DNA of 64,000 bases from Leeia aquatica (lineage in GTDB: Bacteria > Pseudomonadota > Gammaproteobacteria > Burkholderiales > Leeiaceae). The notes beneath the pieces are model-generated. The model ran no database searches and was not told the origin of the DNA. It worked only from the letters and a program-made list of their open reading frames with translations. Within the stretch, counting starts at the first letter, position 1, and each line of letters begins with the position of its first letter. A program made the translations under genes and the position numbers. The stretch lies in contig NZ_JABAIM010000001.1 of NCBI RefSeq assembly GCF_012641365.1, positions 1-64,000 on the forward strand, in the 5' to 3' direction. Of the stretch, positions 14,697-23,255 are shown piece after piece.

Positions 14697-15266
14697 ATGG
14701 CTCGCCGCAACAGTGTCGAGCAGCTGCCTCAAGCTGTGCGCGAGTGGCTCGACCAGTCTCTGGTCGGTGGCAACTTCAGCGGCTATCAGTTGCTGGAGGA
14801 GGCGCTGCGCGAAAAGGGCTTCGCCATCAGCAAGTCGGCCATCCACCGCTATGGCCAGAAGATTGAGCGCCGTTTCGCTGCGATCAAGGCCAGCACTGAG
14901 GCCGCTCGCCTGCTGACCGAAGGCGCCGCCGACGACCAGGATGCCCGCTCCGAAGCGGTGATCGCCCTGGTGCAGACCGAGCTGTTCGAGAGCATCGTCA
15001 ACCTGCAGGAAGCCGGTGACGAAGACATCGACCCGGCTGAGCGCATTGGCCTCTTGTCCAGCGCTGCCAAGAATATCGCCACCTTGGCCCGTGCCAGCGT
15101 CAACCAGAAGCGTTTCCGCCTGGACGAGCAAGCCCGCATCGAGCGTGAGGCTCGGGAGAAGCTCTTGGCCGAGCAGGAGGAGAAGCTGCAGGAGCTGCGT
15201 GGTGCGGATGGCATGAGCGAGCAAATGGAAAGCCGTATCCGCCGCATCTTGCTGGGTAAAGAATAA
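14697..15266 (+). CDS. DUF3486 family protein, probable small terminase subunit (Mu gp27-like)
   Basis: The 189-residue product begins MARRNSVEQLPQAVREWLDQ with a helix-turn-helix-like segment (SGYQLLEEALREKGFAISKSA then IHRYGQK). This is the signature of DUF3486, the Mu gp27 family taken as small terminase. The C-terminal third is a highly charged coiled coil. The stop overlaps the large terminase start by one base. It should recognise phage ends and guide headful packaging. Confidence 0.83.
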   Translation: MARRNSVEQLPQAVREWLDQSLVGGNFSGYQLLEEALREKGFAISKSAIHRYGQKIERRFAAIKASTEAARLLTEGAADDQDARSEAVIALVQTELFESIVNLQEAGDEDIDPAERIGLLSSAAKNIATLARASVNQKRFRLDEQARIEREAREKLLAEQEEKLQELRGADGMSEQMESRIRRILLGKE

Positions 15267-16873
15267 TGGCCAAGGTACACACGCCTCTCCAGCCCATAGG
15301 CACGCCCCGAAAGATCAATCTGGCTGAAGAGATGGAACTGGCTGGCGTGGTTGTGCCGCAGGACGTGGCGGACGCTATCCCGGCCGAACAGCCGGTGTTG
15401 CTACCGTACCAGCAACGCTGGTTTGAGGACGAAGCCCAGATCATGTTCGCGGAGAAATCCCGCCGCACGGGGCTCACTTGGGCCGAGGCTGGCCGTAATG
15501 TCGTGAAAGCCGCAAGGCCACGCCGCCGCCAAGGTTGCAATACCTTCTACGTAGGCAGCAAGAAGGAGATGGCACTGGAGTATATCGCCGCCTGCGCACT
15601 GTTCGCCAAGGCGTTTAACGAACTGGCGCAGGCCGATGTCTATGAGCAGACTTTCTGGGATGAGGGCAAGCAGGAGGAAATCCTCACTTACATGATCCGC
15701 TTCCCGAAGTCCGGCTTCAAAATCCAGGCACTATCCAGCCGCCCATCCAACCTGCGCGGCTTGCAGGGCGACGTGGTGATTGATGAAGCCGCCTTCCACG
15801 ACAGTCTGGAGGAACTGCTCAAGGCCGCGCTGGCGCTGACCATGTGGGGCAACAAAGTGCGGCTGATCAGCACCCACAACGGCGTGGATAACCTGTTCAA
15901 CCAATACATCGAAGACGCCCGCGCCGGCCGCAAGGATTACAGCATCCACCGCATCACCCTGAATGATGCCATTGCGGATGGCCTGTACCAACGCATCTGC
16001 TACGTCACCGGCCAGACCTGGTCACTGGTCGCCGAGAAGAAATGGCGCGACGACCTCTACAAGAACGCGCCCAACACCGAATCCGCCGAAGAAGAATACG
16101 GCTGCATCCCCAAGCACAGCGGCGGAGCCTGGCTGTCGCGGGCCCTGATCGAATCGCGTATGTCGGTTGATACGCCAGTGCTGCACTGGGCGTGCCCGCA
16201 GGGCTTTGAACTACTGCCTGACCACATCCGCACCGCCGATTGCCGCGACTGGCTGGAAGAACACCTGGCGCCACTGCTGGCCGCACTGCCACAGGATGCC
16301 ATTAGCTTCGATGGTGAAGACTTTGGCCGCACTGGTGACCTGACCGTCCACGTGCCCCTGATCCAGACGCAGAACCTGGTGCGCCGTGTGCCCTTCATCC
16401 TGGAGCTGCGCAATGTGCCGTTCCGTCAGCAAGAGCAAGTTGCCTTTTACCTGCTGGATCGGTTGCCACGCTTTACTGGCGCTGCCTTTGATGCCCGTGG
16501 CAACGGGCAGGCACTGGCCGAGTACGCCATGCAGCGCTACGGCGCCAGCCGCATCCAGCAAGTGATGCTTTCCGAAGGCTGGTACCGCGAGCACATGCCG
16601 CCGGTGAAGGCCGCGCTCGAGGACGGAGAGTTGGTTGACCTGCCCAAGGACGCCGACATTCTGGCCGACCTGCGTGCCGTGCAGGTGGTCAAGGGTGTAC
16701 CACGCATCCCCGACAGTCGCAGCACCGGTGAGGACAAGGGCAAGCGCCATGGCGATGCAGCCGTCGCCGTGGCACTGGCGTACTTCGCCAGTCGCGAGAT
16801 CAACAAAGGCCCGGTGACGGTGAAATCCCGCCGCCGCCGCACCGGTGCCAAAATCACCCAGGGGTATCAATGA
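15266..16873 (+). CDS. Terminase large subunit (Mu gp28-like)
   Basis: This 535-residue ATPase-nuclease packages DNA into the prohead. The N-terminal ATPase shows a variant Walker A (KSRRTGLTW, ~64-72) and Walker B VVIDEA (~170-175). The C-terminal RNase H-like nuclease has acidic residues in FDGEDFGRTGD (~350-360), FDARGNG (~411) and HGDAAVAVALA near the end. It lies between the small terminase and the portal gene, overlapping both. Confidence 0.92.
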   Translation: MAKVHTPLQPIGTPRKINLAEEMELAGVVVPQDVADAIPAEQPVLLPYQQRWFEDEAQIMFAEKSRRTGLTWAEAGRNVVKAARPRRRQGCNTFYVGSKKEMALEYIAACALFAKAFNELAQADVYEQTFWDEGKQEEILTYMIRFPKSGFKIQALSSRPSNLRGLQGDVVIDEAAFHDSLEELLKAALALTMWGNKVRLISTHNGVDNLFNQYIEDARAGRKDYSIHRITLNDAIADGLYQRICYVTGQTWSLVAEKKWRDDLYKNAPNTESAEEEYGCIPKHSGGAWLSRALIESRMSVDTPVLHWACPQGFELLPDHIRTADCRDWLEEHLAPLLAALPQDAISFDGEDFGRTGDLTVHVPLIQTQNLVRRVPFILELRNVPFRQQEQVAFYLLDRLPRFTGAAFDARGNGQALAEYAMQRYGASRIQQVMLSEGWYREHMPPVKAALEDGELVDLPKDADILADLRAVQVVKGVPRIPDSRSTGEDKGKRHGDAAVAVALAYFASREINKGPVTVKSRRRRTGAKITQGYQ

Positions 16874-18333
16874 GGACCAAAGGCTTATGGGTCAGCGCCA
16901 CTGAGTTCGTCCAGTTCGGAGAGCCGAGCCAATCGCTCTCCAACCAGATCGCCACGCGCGGCCGCAGCATCGATTTTCACGCGCTGGGCATGTACCTGCC
17001 CAACCCGGATCCAGTGCTGAAAGCACTGGGCAAGGACATCAAAGTCTACCGCGAGCTGCGTGCTGACGCGCATATTGGCGGCAGCATCCGACGCCGCAAG
17101 GCGGCAGTGAAAGCACTTGAATGGGGACTGGATCGTGACAAGGCCAAGAGCCGCGTAACCAGGTCGATCGAGCGTATCTTTGCAGACCTTGACCTGTCCA
17201 GAATCATGACTGAAATGCTGGATGCCATGCTCTACGGCTATCAGCCTATGGAAGTGATATGGGGTAAGGTCGGCAGCTACGTGGTGCCGGTCGACATTGT
17301 TGGCAAGCCTGCGGACTGGTTCGTGTATGACGAGGACAACCAGCTGCGCATGCGCACCAGGCAAAGCCCGCTCAAGGGCGAAGAACTGCCGCCACGTAAA
17401 TTTCTGGTGCCGCGCCAGGATGCCAGCTACGATAACCCCTACGGCTTCGCCGATCTCTCCATGTGCTTCTGGCCGACCACCTTCAAGAAAGGTGGCCTCA
17501 AGTTCTGGGTGCAGTTCACCGAGAAGTACGGCGCCCCCTGGGTGATCGGCAAGCACCCGCGCAGCTCGTCAGACGCCGAGACCAACCTGCTGCTCGACCG
17601 ACTGGAAGACATGGTGCAGGACGCCGTAGCGGTGATCCCGGACGACTCCAGCATCGAGATCAAGGAGGCGGCGAGCAAGACCGGCAGTACCGAGGTCTAT
17701 GAACGGTTGCTGCACTTCTGCCGCTCCGAGGTATCCATTGCGCTGCTCGGGCAGAATCAGACCACTGAGGCCAACAGCAACCGCGCCTCCGCCCAGGCCG
17801 GGCTGGAGGTCACCCGTGACATCCGCGATGGTGATGCAGCTGTGGTGGCTGAAGCCTTCAACACCCTGATCCGCTGGGTGTGTGAGCTGAACTTCAACGA
17901 CGGTGCCCGCCCGGTATTCTCATTGTGGGAGCAAGAAGATGTCGACAAGGTGCTGGCTGAGCGAGATGAAAAGCTGACCCGAGCGGGTGCCAGGCTGACT
18001 TCGGCCTACTTCAAACGCGCCTATCAGCTGCAGGATGGTGATCTGGCAGAGGAGGAGCCCTCCGCACCCTCCGCCGAATTTGCTGAGTCTGCTGATGCAC
18101 CTGATCAACTGACGCTGGATGTAGCGCTGGATACACTGACGGTCGACAGTCTCAATGCGGAAGCCCAAGCCCTTTTGGCCCCACTCCTGCAGCGCGTCAC
18201 CCAGGGCGTCCAGCCAGACGAGCTCCTCGGCATGCTGGCTGAGCTGTATCCGAAGATGGACGCCAGCGGCCTGCAAGAGCGCCTGGCGCGCATGATCTTT
18301 GTGGCCAAGCTGTGGGGTCGCCTTCATGGCTGA
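16870..18333 (+). CDS. Portal protein, DUF935 (Mu gp29-like)
   Basis: The 487-residue product matches the DUF935 portal family: YRELRADAHIGGSIRRRKAAV near the start, MLDAMLYGYQPMEVIWGKVG, then FWVQFTEKYGAPWVIGK and the GQNQTTEANSNRASAQAGLEV segment. It forms the ring at the capsid vertex through which DNA enters and leaves. It overlaps terminase by ATGA and runs eight bases into the start of the next head gene. Confidence 0.92.
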   Translation: MRTKGLWVSATEFVQFGEPSQSLSNQIATRGRSIDFHALGMYLPNPDPVLKALGKDIKVYRELRADAHIGGSIRRRKAAVKALEWGLDRDKAKSRVTRSIERIFADLDLSRIMTEMLDAMLYGYQPMEVIWGKVGSYVVPVDIVGKPADWFVYDEDNQLRMRTRQSPLKGEELPPRKFLVPRQDASYDNPYGFADLSMCFWPTTFKKGGLKFWVQFTEKYGAPWVIGKHPRSSSDAETNLLLDRLEDMVQDAVAVIPDDSSIEIKEAASKTGSTEVYERLLHFCRSEVSIALLGQNQTTEANSNRASAQAGLEVTRDIRDGDAAVVAEAFNTLIRWVCELNFNDGARPVFSLWEQEDVDKVLAERDEKLTRAGARLTSAYFKRAYQLQDGDLAEEEPSAPSAEFAESADAPDQLTLDVALDTLTVDSLNAEAQALLAPLLQRVTQGVQPDELLGMLAELYPKMDASGLQERLARMIFVAKLWGRLHG

Positions 18334-19159
18334 CGTAGATCTCGCCTACTGTATGTCCCTGCCGCCCAGGAAGGCGATCGAGTATCTGAAAAACAAAGGC
18401 TACGCCATTACCTGGGATTGGGAGGAACTTTGGCAGGATGCCCAGACCCAGGCGTTTACCGTAGCCAAGGCGACACGACTGGACATTCTGCAAGACATCC
18501 GCGAAGCCGTTGAGGCCGCGCTGCAGGAGGGCAAAACGCAGGCCTGGTTCACCCGGACCTTGACCCCGCTGCTGCAGGCCAAAGGCTGGTGGGGCAAGCA
18601 GGAGCATATCGACCCGGATACAGGCGAAGTCAGCCAGGTGCAACTGGGCAGCCCCTGGCGCCTGCAGACCATCTACCGCACCAATCTGCAGACCGCATAT
18701 ATGGCTGGCCGCTGGCAGGCGCAGATGGAAAACGTGGACGACCGCCCGTATTGGCAATACATCGCCATCCTGGACGGTAAGACCCGGCCCAGCCATCGCG
18801 CCATGAATGGTAAGGTGTTCCGCTACGATGATCCGTTCTGGCAATCCTTCTATCCGCCTAACGGTTGGGGATGCCGCTGCCGTGTAGTGGCGCTGGCAGA
18901 GGATGATCTGACCCGAAGTGGTCTTAGGGTAGCGCAGTCGACAGGCAAATTGGGCCGTACCCAAAAGCTGGTATCCCGCAAGACGGGAGAAATGCGCGAG
19001 GTGGCGACCTATCGGGCGACAGATCCCATCACACGCCGCGACATCATCATCTCCCCGGATGCAGGCTGGAGCTATAACCCCGGTGCAGCGGCATGGCAGC
19101 CCGAGCGCCAGCGCTACAGTGGTAATCTGGTGGCCTTGGCCAACAAGGAGCTGCCATGA
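18326..19159 (+). CDS. Head morphogenesis protein, SPP1 gp7 family (Mu gp30/F-like)
   Basis: The 277-residue product carries the phage Mu F/SPP1 gp7 domain: RTNLQTAYMAGRWQAQ, then YWQYIAILDGKTRPSHRAMNGK and WGCRCRVVAL. These include the His and Cys residues typical of this minor head protein. The start at 18326 lies within the end of the portal gene. It probably joins portal and capsid during assembly. Confidence 0.9.
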   Translation: MADVDLAYCMSLPPRKAIEYLKNKGYAITWDWEELWQDAQTQAFTVAKATRLDILQDIREAVEAALQEGKTQAWFTRTLTPLLQAKGWWGKQEHIDPDTGEVSQVQLGSPWRLQTIYRTNLQTAYMAGRWQAQMENVDDRPYWQYIAILDGKTRPSHRAMNGKVFRYDDPFWQSFYPPNGWGCRCRVVALAEDDLTRSGLRVAQSTGKLGRTQKLVSRKTGEMREVATYRATDPITRRDIIISPDAGWSYNPGAAAWQPERQRYSGNLVALANKELP

Positions 19160-19677
19160 GCATGCTGAGTCTCACCATCGATGATGCTCAACTGCAAGCA
19201 GCCCTGCTACGGCTGGAGCAGGCCGCCATTGATCTACGGCCTGCCATGAGACAGATCGCGCAGGCATTGCTGCTGGAGACCGAACGAAATTTTGAGGAAG
19301 AGGGTCGCCCGCGCTGGGCCCCGCTGGCCGATGCCACCGTGCGCGCACGTCTTGGTGGCAAGAAGGCGTACAAGAAGAGCGGTGCGCTGAGGGCTTCGGC
19401 CCAGCGCCAGTTGGCTGGCATGCGAATCCTGCAGCATACCGGCCAGCTGGCAAGCTCGATCACCACCAACTATGACAGTACCCAAGCGGTAATCGGCAGC
19501 AACAAAGTCTATGCGGCCATCCACCAGTTCGGCGGCAAAGCCGGTCGGGGCCGTAGCGTGGATATCCCGGCCCGCCCGTTTCTGCCGGTAACTGCAAACG
19601 GAGAACTGCAACCCGAAGCCCGAGAAGCGGTGCTGGACTGTGTATTGCGCCACCTGAGAACGGCTGCTGGCGTTTAG
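19156..19677 (+). CDS. Virion morphogenesis protein (Mu gpG-like)
   Basis: This 173-residue protein has the conserved pattern of the Mu gpG/P2 S tail-completion family: RWAPLADATVRARLGGKKAYK, ILQHTGQLASSI, then YAAIHQFGGKAGRG.RSVDIPARPFLPV. It is thought to finish the tail or the head-tail joint. It overlaps the preceding head gene by ATGA and ends the first late gene block. Confidence 0.9.
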   Translation: MSMLSLTIDDAQLQAALLRLEQAAIDLRPAMRQIAQALLLETERNFEEEGRPRWAPLADATVRARLGGKKAYKKSGALRASAQRQLAGMRILQHTGQLASSITTNYDSTQAVIGSNKVYAAIHQFGGKAGRGRSVDIPARPFLPVTANGELQPEAREAVLDCVLRHLRTAAGV

Positions 19678-19749
19678 CCTTCAGAGGGCTCCTCAACCCA
19701 CGGGACAAGCTTGGGTAGCAAACCACCCTAAAGGACAGGCCAGTAAAGC

Positions 19750-19778
19750 TTATAAAGGCTTTACAGGTCCGGTATATT
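19750..19778 (+). promoter_or_regulatory. Possible sigma-70 promoter for the YodC-like cargo gene
   Basis: TTATAA (19750-19755) and TATATT (19773-19778) are 17 bp apart, directly upstream of the small gene at 19811. The surrounding sequence is AT-rich and unlike the flanking head genes. A separate promoter would allow expression in the lysogen. The -35 match is weak. Confidence 0.4.
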
Positions 19779-19810
19779 GCTTTTCCCATTCTATGGAAAG
19801 GAAGCTTGTC

Positions 19811-20020
19811 ATGGCAGAACTCAAAGTCGGTGATGTGGTTCAGTTGAAAGGTGGTGGCCCGGTCATGACCATCGAAACGATCGGCATCAACGATTCATAT
19901 GGGAACTATCAAGGAACATGCGAGTGTAGCTGGTTCCATAATGGGGAGAGGAAAAAGGAGCGCTTTGTGATGGCAGCGCTACAGCACTATGAGCACCCCA
20001 ATGTGATGGGTATGGGCTAA
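19811..20020 (+). CDS. YodC-like small protein (DUF2158)
   Basis: A 69-residue protein begins MAELKVGDVVQLKGGGPVM and contains CECSWFHNGERKKERF, the pattern of YodC/DUF2158. This is a small beta-barrel-like domain of unknown function, often found on mobile elements. AAGGAAG lies six bases before the ATG at 19811. It stands alone between two late blocks, with its own possible promoter, so it is probably a lysogen-expressed cargo gene. Confidence 0.8.
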   Translation: MAELKVGDVVQLKGGGPVMTIETIGINDSYGNYQGTCECSWFHNGERKKERFVMAALQHYEHPNVMGMG

Positions 20021-20058
20021 GCATTCGATATCGAAAGCATCCTATAGTGGCTTATTAA

Positions 20059-20113
20059 CTTTTAACCCGATTTAAAAGCCCCCATCCCTCATGCCGCCGA
20101 TCATGGCGGCATG
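20059..20113 (+). promoter_or_regulatory. Candidate late promoter 2 (capsid block)
   Basis: A perfect interrupted palindrome CTTTTAA-N6-TTAAAAG (20059-20078) is followed by GATCAT (20099-20104). GATCAT forms the loop of CATGCCGCC / GGCGGCATG (20090-20113). Spacing is the same as in the element at 12707. If GATCAT is the -10, transcription starts at about 20111, the A of the protease ATG, which has no ribosome-binding site. The location equals that of Mu P(I). Confidence 0.6.
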
Positions 20114-21241
20114 AACACGACCCCACCCCTGCACATCTTCAAGCCCGGCCGCCAGACCGCGATGTCTGGTGCGGTGATGGATTTTTCCGAGTCCGATCTT
20201 GCGGCCAGCGCCCGCGCCTACGATCCGGCCCTGCATGAAGCGCCCATTGTTATCGGCCACCCCAGACATGACGCTCCGGCCTATGGCTGGGTGAAGTCGC
20301 TGGCCGCAGACCGCGATGGCCTCAATGCCGAGCCACACCAGATTGATGCCGCATTCGCCGAGCTGGTGGCAACCGGGCGCTTCAAAAAGATCAGCGCCAG
20401 TTTCTACCTGCCGGACGCGCCCAATAATCCGGTGCCCGGCGTGTACTACCTGCGCCACGTTGGCTTCCTCGGTGCCCAGCCGCCTGCCGTGAAAGGCCTC
20501 AAGCAGGCCGAATTCGCCGACGCCGAGGATGGCGTAGTCGAGTTTGGTGACTGGGGCATGGAGACCAACGCCTCCCTCTGGCGTCGGGTACGCGAGTGGC
20601 TGCTGGCCAAGTTCGGGCAGGAGACTGCCGACCAGGTTGTGCCGGACTGGCAGATCGAATCCATCCGCGAGGCAGCTCGTCAGGATGACGACACCCCGCG
20701 CGCAGCCTTCGCCGACCCAACCGATGCCCCCCCTGACCCGACCCCACCTATTCCTGAGGAGAAACTTGCAGTGACCCCTGAGCAAAAGGCTGCGCTGGAG
20801 GCCGAAAACGCCCAGCTGAAGCAAAAACTGGCGGAAGCCACCGAACGTGAAAAAGCCAGTGCAACGGCCAAGCGCCACAGCGAACACCTGGCCTATGCCG
20901 AGCAGCTCGTCAACGAAGGCAGGCTGGCACCGAAGCATCGGCCTGCCGTGGTCGCATTTCTGGACTTTGCAGACGGTGAGACGGCCGTCGAGTTCGGCGA
21001 AGGTGACGACAAGCAGCCGCTGGCTACTGCGTTCATGTCCTTCCTGGGCGATATGCCGAAGGTGATCGACTTTGGCGAGGCCGCCACCAAGGGCAAGGCC
21101 AATACCAGTAGTAGTGCCGATGTCGCTGACTTCGCAGAGAAGCAGACCGACCCCGACCGCCTCAACCTGCATATGCGTGCCGTTGCGCTGGCCACCGAAA
21201 AGAACATTCCCTACGAGCAGGCCGTACGTCAGCTGCTGTAA
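20111..21241 (+). CDS. Phage protease/scaffold fusion (Mu gpI-like)
   Basis: The 376-residue protein has an N-terminal protease half with the Mu I pattern: GHPRHDAPAYGWVKSL, then FKKISASFYLPDAPNNPVPGVYYLRHVGFLG. Ser and His in these segments are probably catalytic. A proline-rich linker (DAPPDPTPPIPEEK, ~204-217) joins it to a helical scaffold half. It cleaves head proteins during maturation. The ATG at 20111 lies at the foot of a hairpin and has no Shine-Dalgarno sequence, which suggests leaderless translation. An internal start at 20771 would make the scaffold alone. Confidence 0.88.
   Translation: MNTTPPLHIFKPGRQTAMSGAVMDFSESDLAASARAYDPALHEAPIVIGHPRHDAPAYGWVKSLAADRDGLNAEPHQIDAAFAELVATGRFKKISASFYLPDAPNNPVPGVYYLRHVGFLGAQPPAVKGLKQAEFADAEDGVVEFGDWGMETNASLWRRVREWLLAKFGQETADQVVPDWQIESIREAARQDDDTPRAAFADPTDAPPDPTPPIPEEKLAVTPEQKAALEAENAQLKQKLAEATEREKASATAKRHSEHLAYAEQLVNEGRLAPKHRPAVVAFLDFADGETAVEFGEGDDKQPLATAFMSFLGDMPKVIDFGEAATKGKANTSSSADVADFAEKQTDPDRLNLHMRAVALATEKNIPYEQAVRQLL
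20771..21241 (+). CDS. Internal-start scaffold protein (Mu gpZ-like)
   Basis: An in-frame GTG at 20771 inside the protease gene has AGGAG nine bases upstream (20757-20761), while the full-length start has none. It follows the proline-rich linker exactly at the domain boundary. The 156-residue product would be the helical scaffold domain (TPEQKAALEAENAQLKQKL...). Mu makes its scaffold Z from the 3' part of gene I in the same way. Confidence 0.65.
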   Translation: MTPEQKAALEAENAQLKQKLAEATEREKASATAKRHSEHLAYAEQLVNEGRLAPKHRPAVVAFLDFADGETAVEFGEGDDKQPLATAFMSFLGDMPKVIDFGEAATKGKANTSSSADVADFAEKQTDPDRLNLHMRAVALATEKNIPYEQAVRQLL

Positions 21242-21300
21242 CCACCACGGGGCAGCAGATCGCGTAGTCCGCGAAAGCCACCCCACGATAGGAGAGCAAC

Positions 21301-22224
21301 ATGGTTGATCGTCTCAGACAGCTCCGGGTCGTTGATCCGGTATTGACCAACATCGCGCGCGGCTACCGCAACGCGCAATACATCGGCGAGGCGCTGTTTC
21401 CGGTCGCGCATGTGGAAAAAGAAGGGGCCGTTGTGCCGCTGTTCGGCAAGGAGGCCTTTCGCTTGTGGGAAACCGAGCGCGCCATCCGTGCCAAGTCCAA
21501 CGTGATGACACCGGACGACATCGACACCCTCGATGTAGTGCTACGCGAACATGATTTGGCCTACCCGGTGGATTACCGTGAGCAGCAGGAGTCGATGTTC
21601 GACGCCGAGGCCCGTGCGGCCAAGCGCGTCAAGGACGCAATTGATTTGCGGTGCGAGTGGGCGTGTGCTGCCCTGGCGCAGAATCCGAGCACCTACCTGC
21701 CCGGTGGCAAGGTGGCGCTGGCGGGGGCCAGTCAGTGGAGCAATAACGGCGGCGATCCGATCCAGGTGATTGAGAGCGGTAAAGAAGTCGTACGCAGCCG
21801 CATCGGTATCCGTCCAAACACGATTGTGATGGGCGCCTCGGTGTATCAATCACTGAAGTTCCATACCAAGCTGCAGAACGCTCTCAGTGCCGGAGACAAG
21901 AAGCTCCTCACCATTGAGCACCTGCGCGTGTTGTTCGGTATCAACGACATCTACATCGGTGAGGCCTTGGCCGGTGACAGCGCTACCGGCGATGTGTGGG
22001 GTGACAACCTGATGCTCGCCTACGTGGCCAAGCCGAGCGGAGGCAGCGCGGCGGATTACGAGGAGCCGTCCTTCGGCTACACCCTGCGCAAGAAGGGCAT
22101 GCCGGAAACCGACAAGTACGACGCTGAAGGCGGCAAAGTACGTTTCGTCCGCCATACCGATGTCTACAAACCGGTAGTGGTGGGTGCCGACGCCGGATAC
22201 CTGATCTCCGATACCAACGCATGA
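21301..22224 (+). CDS. Major capsid protein
   Basis: The 307-residue product follows the protease/scaffold gene, has AGGAGAG upstream and shows an HK97-type capsid pattern: an N-terminal arm, an EREHDLAYPVDYREQQ-like E-loop region, the PNTIVMGASVYQSLKFHTKL P-domain segment and GINDIYIGEAL. It resembles the capsid proteins of BcepMu-type phages rather than Mu gpT. This is the most abundant virion protein expected. Confidence 0.88.
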   Translation: MVDRLRQLRVVDPVLTNIARGYRNAQYIGEALFPVAHVEKEGAVVPLFGKEAFRLWETERAIRAKSNVMTPDDIDTLDVVLREHDLAYPVDYREQQESMFDAEARAAKRVKDAIDLRCEWACAALAQNPSTYLPGGKVALAGASQWSNNGGDPIQVIESGKEVVRSRIGIRPNTIVMGASVYQSLKFHTKLQNALSAGDKKLLTIEHLRVLFGINDIYIGEALAGDSATGDVWGDNLMLAYVAKPSGGSAADYEEPSFGYTLRKKGMPETDKYDAEGGKVRFVRHTDVYKPVVVGADAGYLISDTNA

Positions 22225-22232
22225 GGTGAACC

Positions 22233-22481
22233 ATGAGCACCAAGAGTTACCGAGTGCGCGGCATTGATCTGGACGTCGACGAGAAACGCATTCCCGAGGG
22301 CAGCGAGATCGAGCTGGGCGACGAAAGCGCCAGTAAGCTCGCCCGCTGGCTGGAGCCAGTGGTGAAGCCCGAACCGGCCAAAAGCGGCAAGTACGCCAAA
22401 TCCAACGCCAACAAGCAAGCCGACAGCGATACCAGCAAAGGTGCCGAGGATAGCGGCCAAGCAGAGGGGAACAAGCAATGA
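22233..22481 (+). CDS. Small head-region protein, unknown
   Basis: An 82-residue product has an ordered N-terminal part (MSTKSYRVRGIDLDVDEKRI) and a disordered, lysine-rich, acidic C-terminal half. It is encoded between capsid and decoration genes and overlaps the next start by ATGA. It may be a head accessory protein. Family not recognised. Confidence 0.65.
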   Translation: MSTKSYRVRGIDLDVDEKRIPEGSEIELGDESASKLARWLEPVVKPEPAKSGKYAKSNANKQADSDTSKGAEDSGQAEGNKQ

Positions 22482-22810
22482 AGACGCAACAATCCATACT
22501 GACCACTTCTGTGATCACCTCCGCTGGCCTGACTCGCCGCCGTTTTGTCGGCTTTGATGGCAATGCCTGTGGGACCGGAGTTAAGGCCTTGGGTGTCGTA
22601 GATGCAGATACCGAGGCAGGAGGTGTCGCACCGGCGAACGTGTTGGGTTTGATCCTGGTGGAGGCAGGTGCAGCAATTGCAGTGGGGGCTGAAGTTCAGT
22701 CTGACGCCAACGGCAAGGCTATCCCCAAGGCTGCTGGAGTGGGTAATGGCATTGCGCTGGATGCGGCAGCGGCTGCGGGTGATGTGATCCGCATCGTGCG
22801 GGGCATCTGA
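22478..22810 (+). CDS. DUF2190 capsid decoration/stabilisation protein
   Basis: This 110-residue protein matches DUF2190, the capsid-cement family: an N-terminal strand, GFDGNACGTGVKALGV, LGLILVEAGAAIAVGAEVQSD, NGKAIPKA and VIRIVRGI at the end. The small Ala/Gly-rich beta fold decorates capsids at threefold sites in related phages. It is coupled to the upstream gene. Confidence 0.85.
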   Translation: MKTQQSILTTSVITSAGLTRRRFVGFDGNACGTGVKALGVVDADTEAGGVAPANVLGLILVEAGAAIAVGAEVQSDANGKAIPKAAGVGNGIALDAAAAAGDVIRIVRGI

Positions 22811-22817
22811 GGTCGCC

Positions 22818-23255
22818 ATGCGCTACTGCGTCCTGGCCGATTTGCAGCTGGCCATACCGCCGCAAACCCTGATCTGGCTCTCCAATGACGACGAGTCGGC
22901 TACCGTCATCCACACAGCGGTGGTCGAGGAAGCCGTCCGCCAGGCGGAAGAGCTGGTCGATGCCTACTTGCGGGGGCGTTACAACCTGCCGCTGGTTCCG
23001 GTGCCCTCTGTCATCAAGGACATCACTGTCCATCTGGCCCGACATTGGTTGTATGCCCGGCGACCGGAAGGCAACGAGCTGCCTGATGCTGTCATTCGCA
23101 CCTGGAAGTCCGGCATGCAGATGCTGGAGGCCATGCGAGACGGCAAGCTGACCATCGGCGTGCCAAGCGGGGAAGCTGCCCCGGAGTCGGGTGAAATGAA
23201 GGTGCGGTCGCGGCCTCGCCGCTTCGACATCAACCTGCTGGATCGGTACCGCTGA
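22818..23255 (+). CDS. DUF1320 head-tail connector protein (Mu gp36-like)
   Basis: The 145-residue product has the DUF1320 hallmarks: EEAVRQAEELVDAYLRGRYNL, P.PSVIKDITVHLARHWLYARR near the centre and a short C-terminal tail. In Mu the homologue is gp36, a probable connector between portal and tail. Its stop overlaps the gp37-like start by one base. Confidence 0.88.
   Translation: MRYCVLADLQLAIPPQTLIWLSNDDESATVIHTAVVEEAVRQAEELVDAYLRGRYNLPLVPVPSVIKDITVHLARHWLYARRPEGNELPDAVIRTWKSGMQMLEAMRDGKLTIGVPSGEAAPESGEMKVRSRPRRFDINLLDRYR

Noticed and set aside
14232-15224. Reverse-strand frame of 330 codons
   Set aside because: Shadow of the small terminase and upstream genes in GC-rich DNA; no ribosome-binding site or family pattern.
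20072-21286. Reverse-strand frame of 404 codons
   Set aside because: It mirrors the protease/scaffold gene, whose homology is clear.
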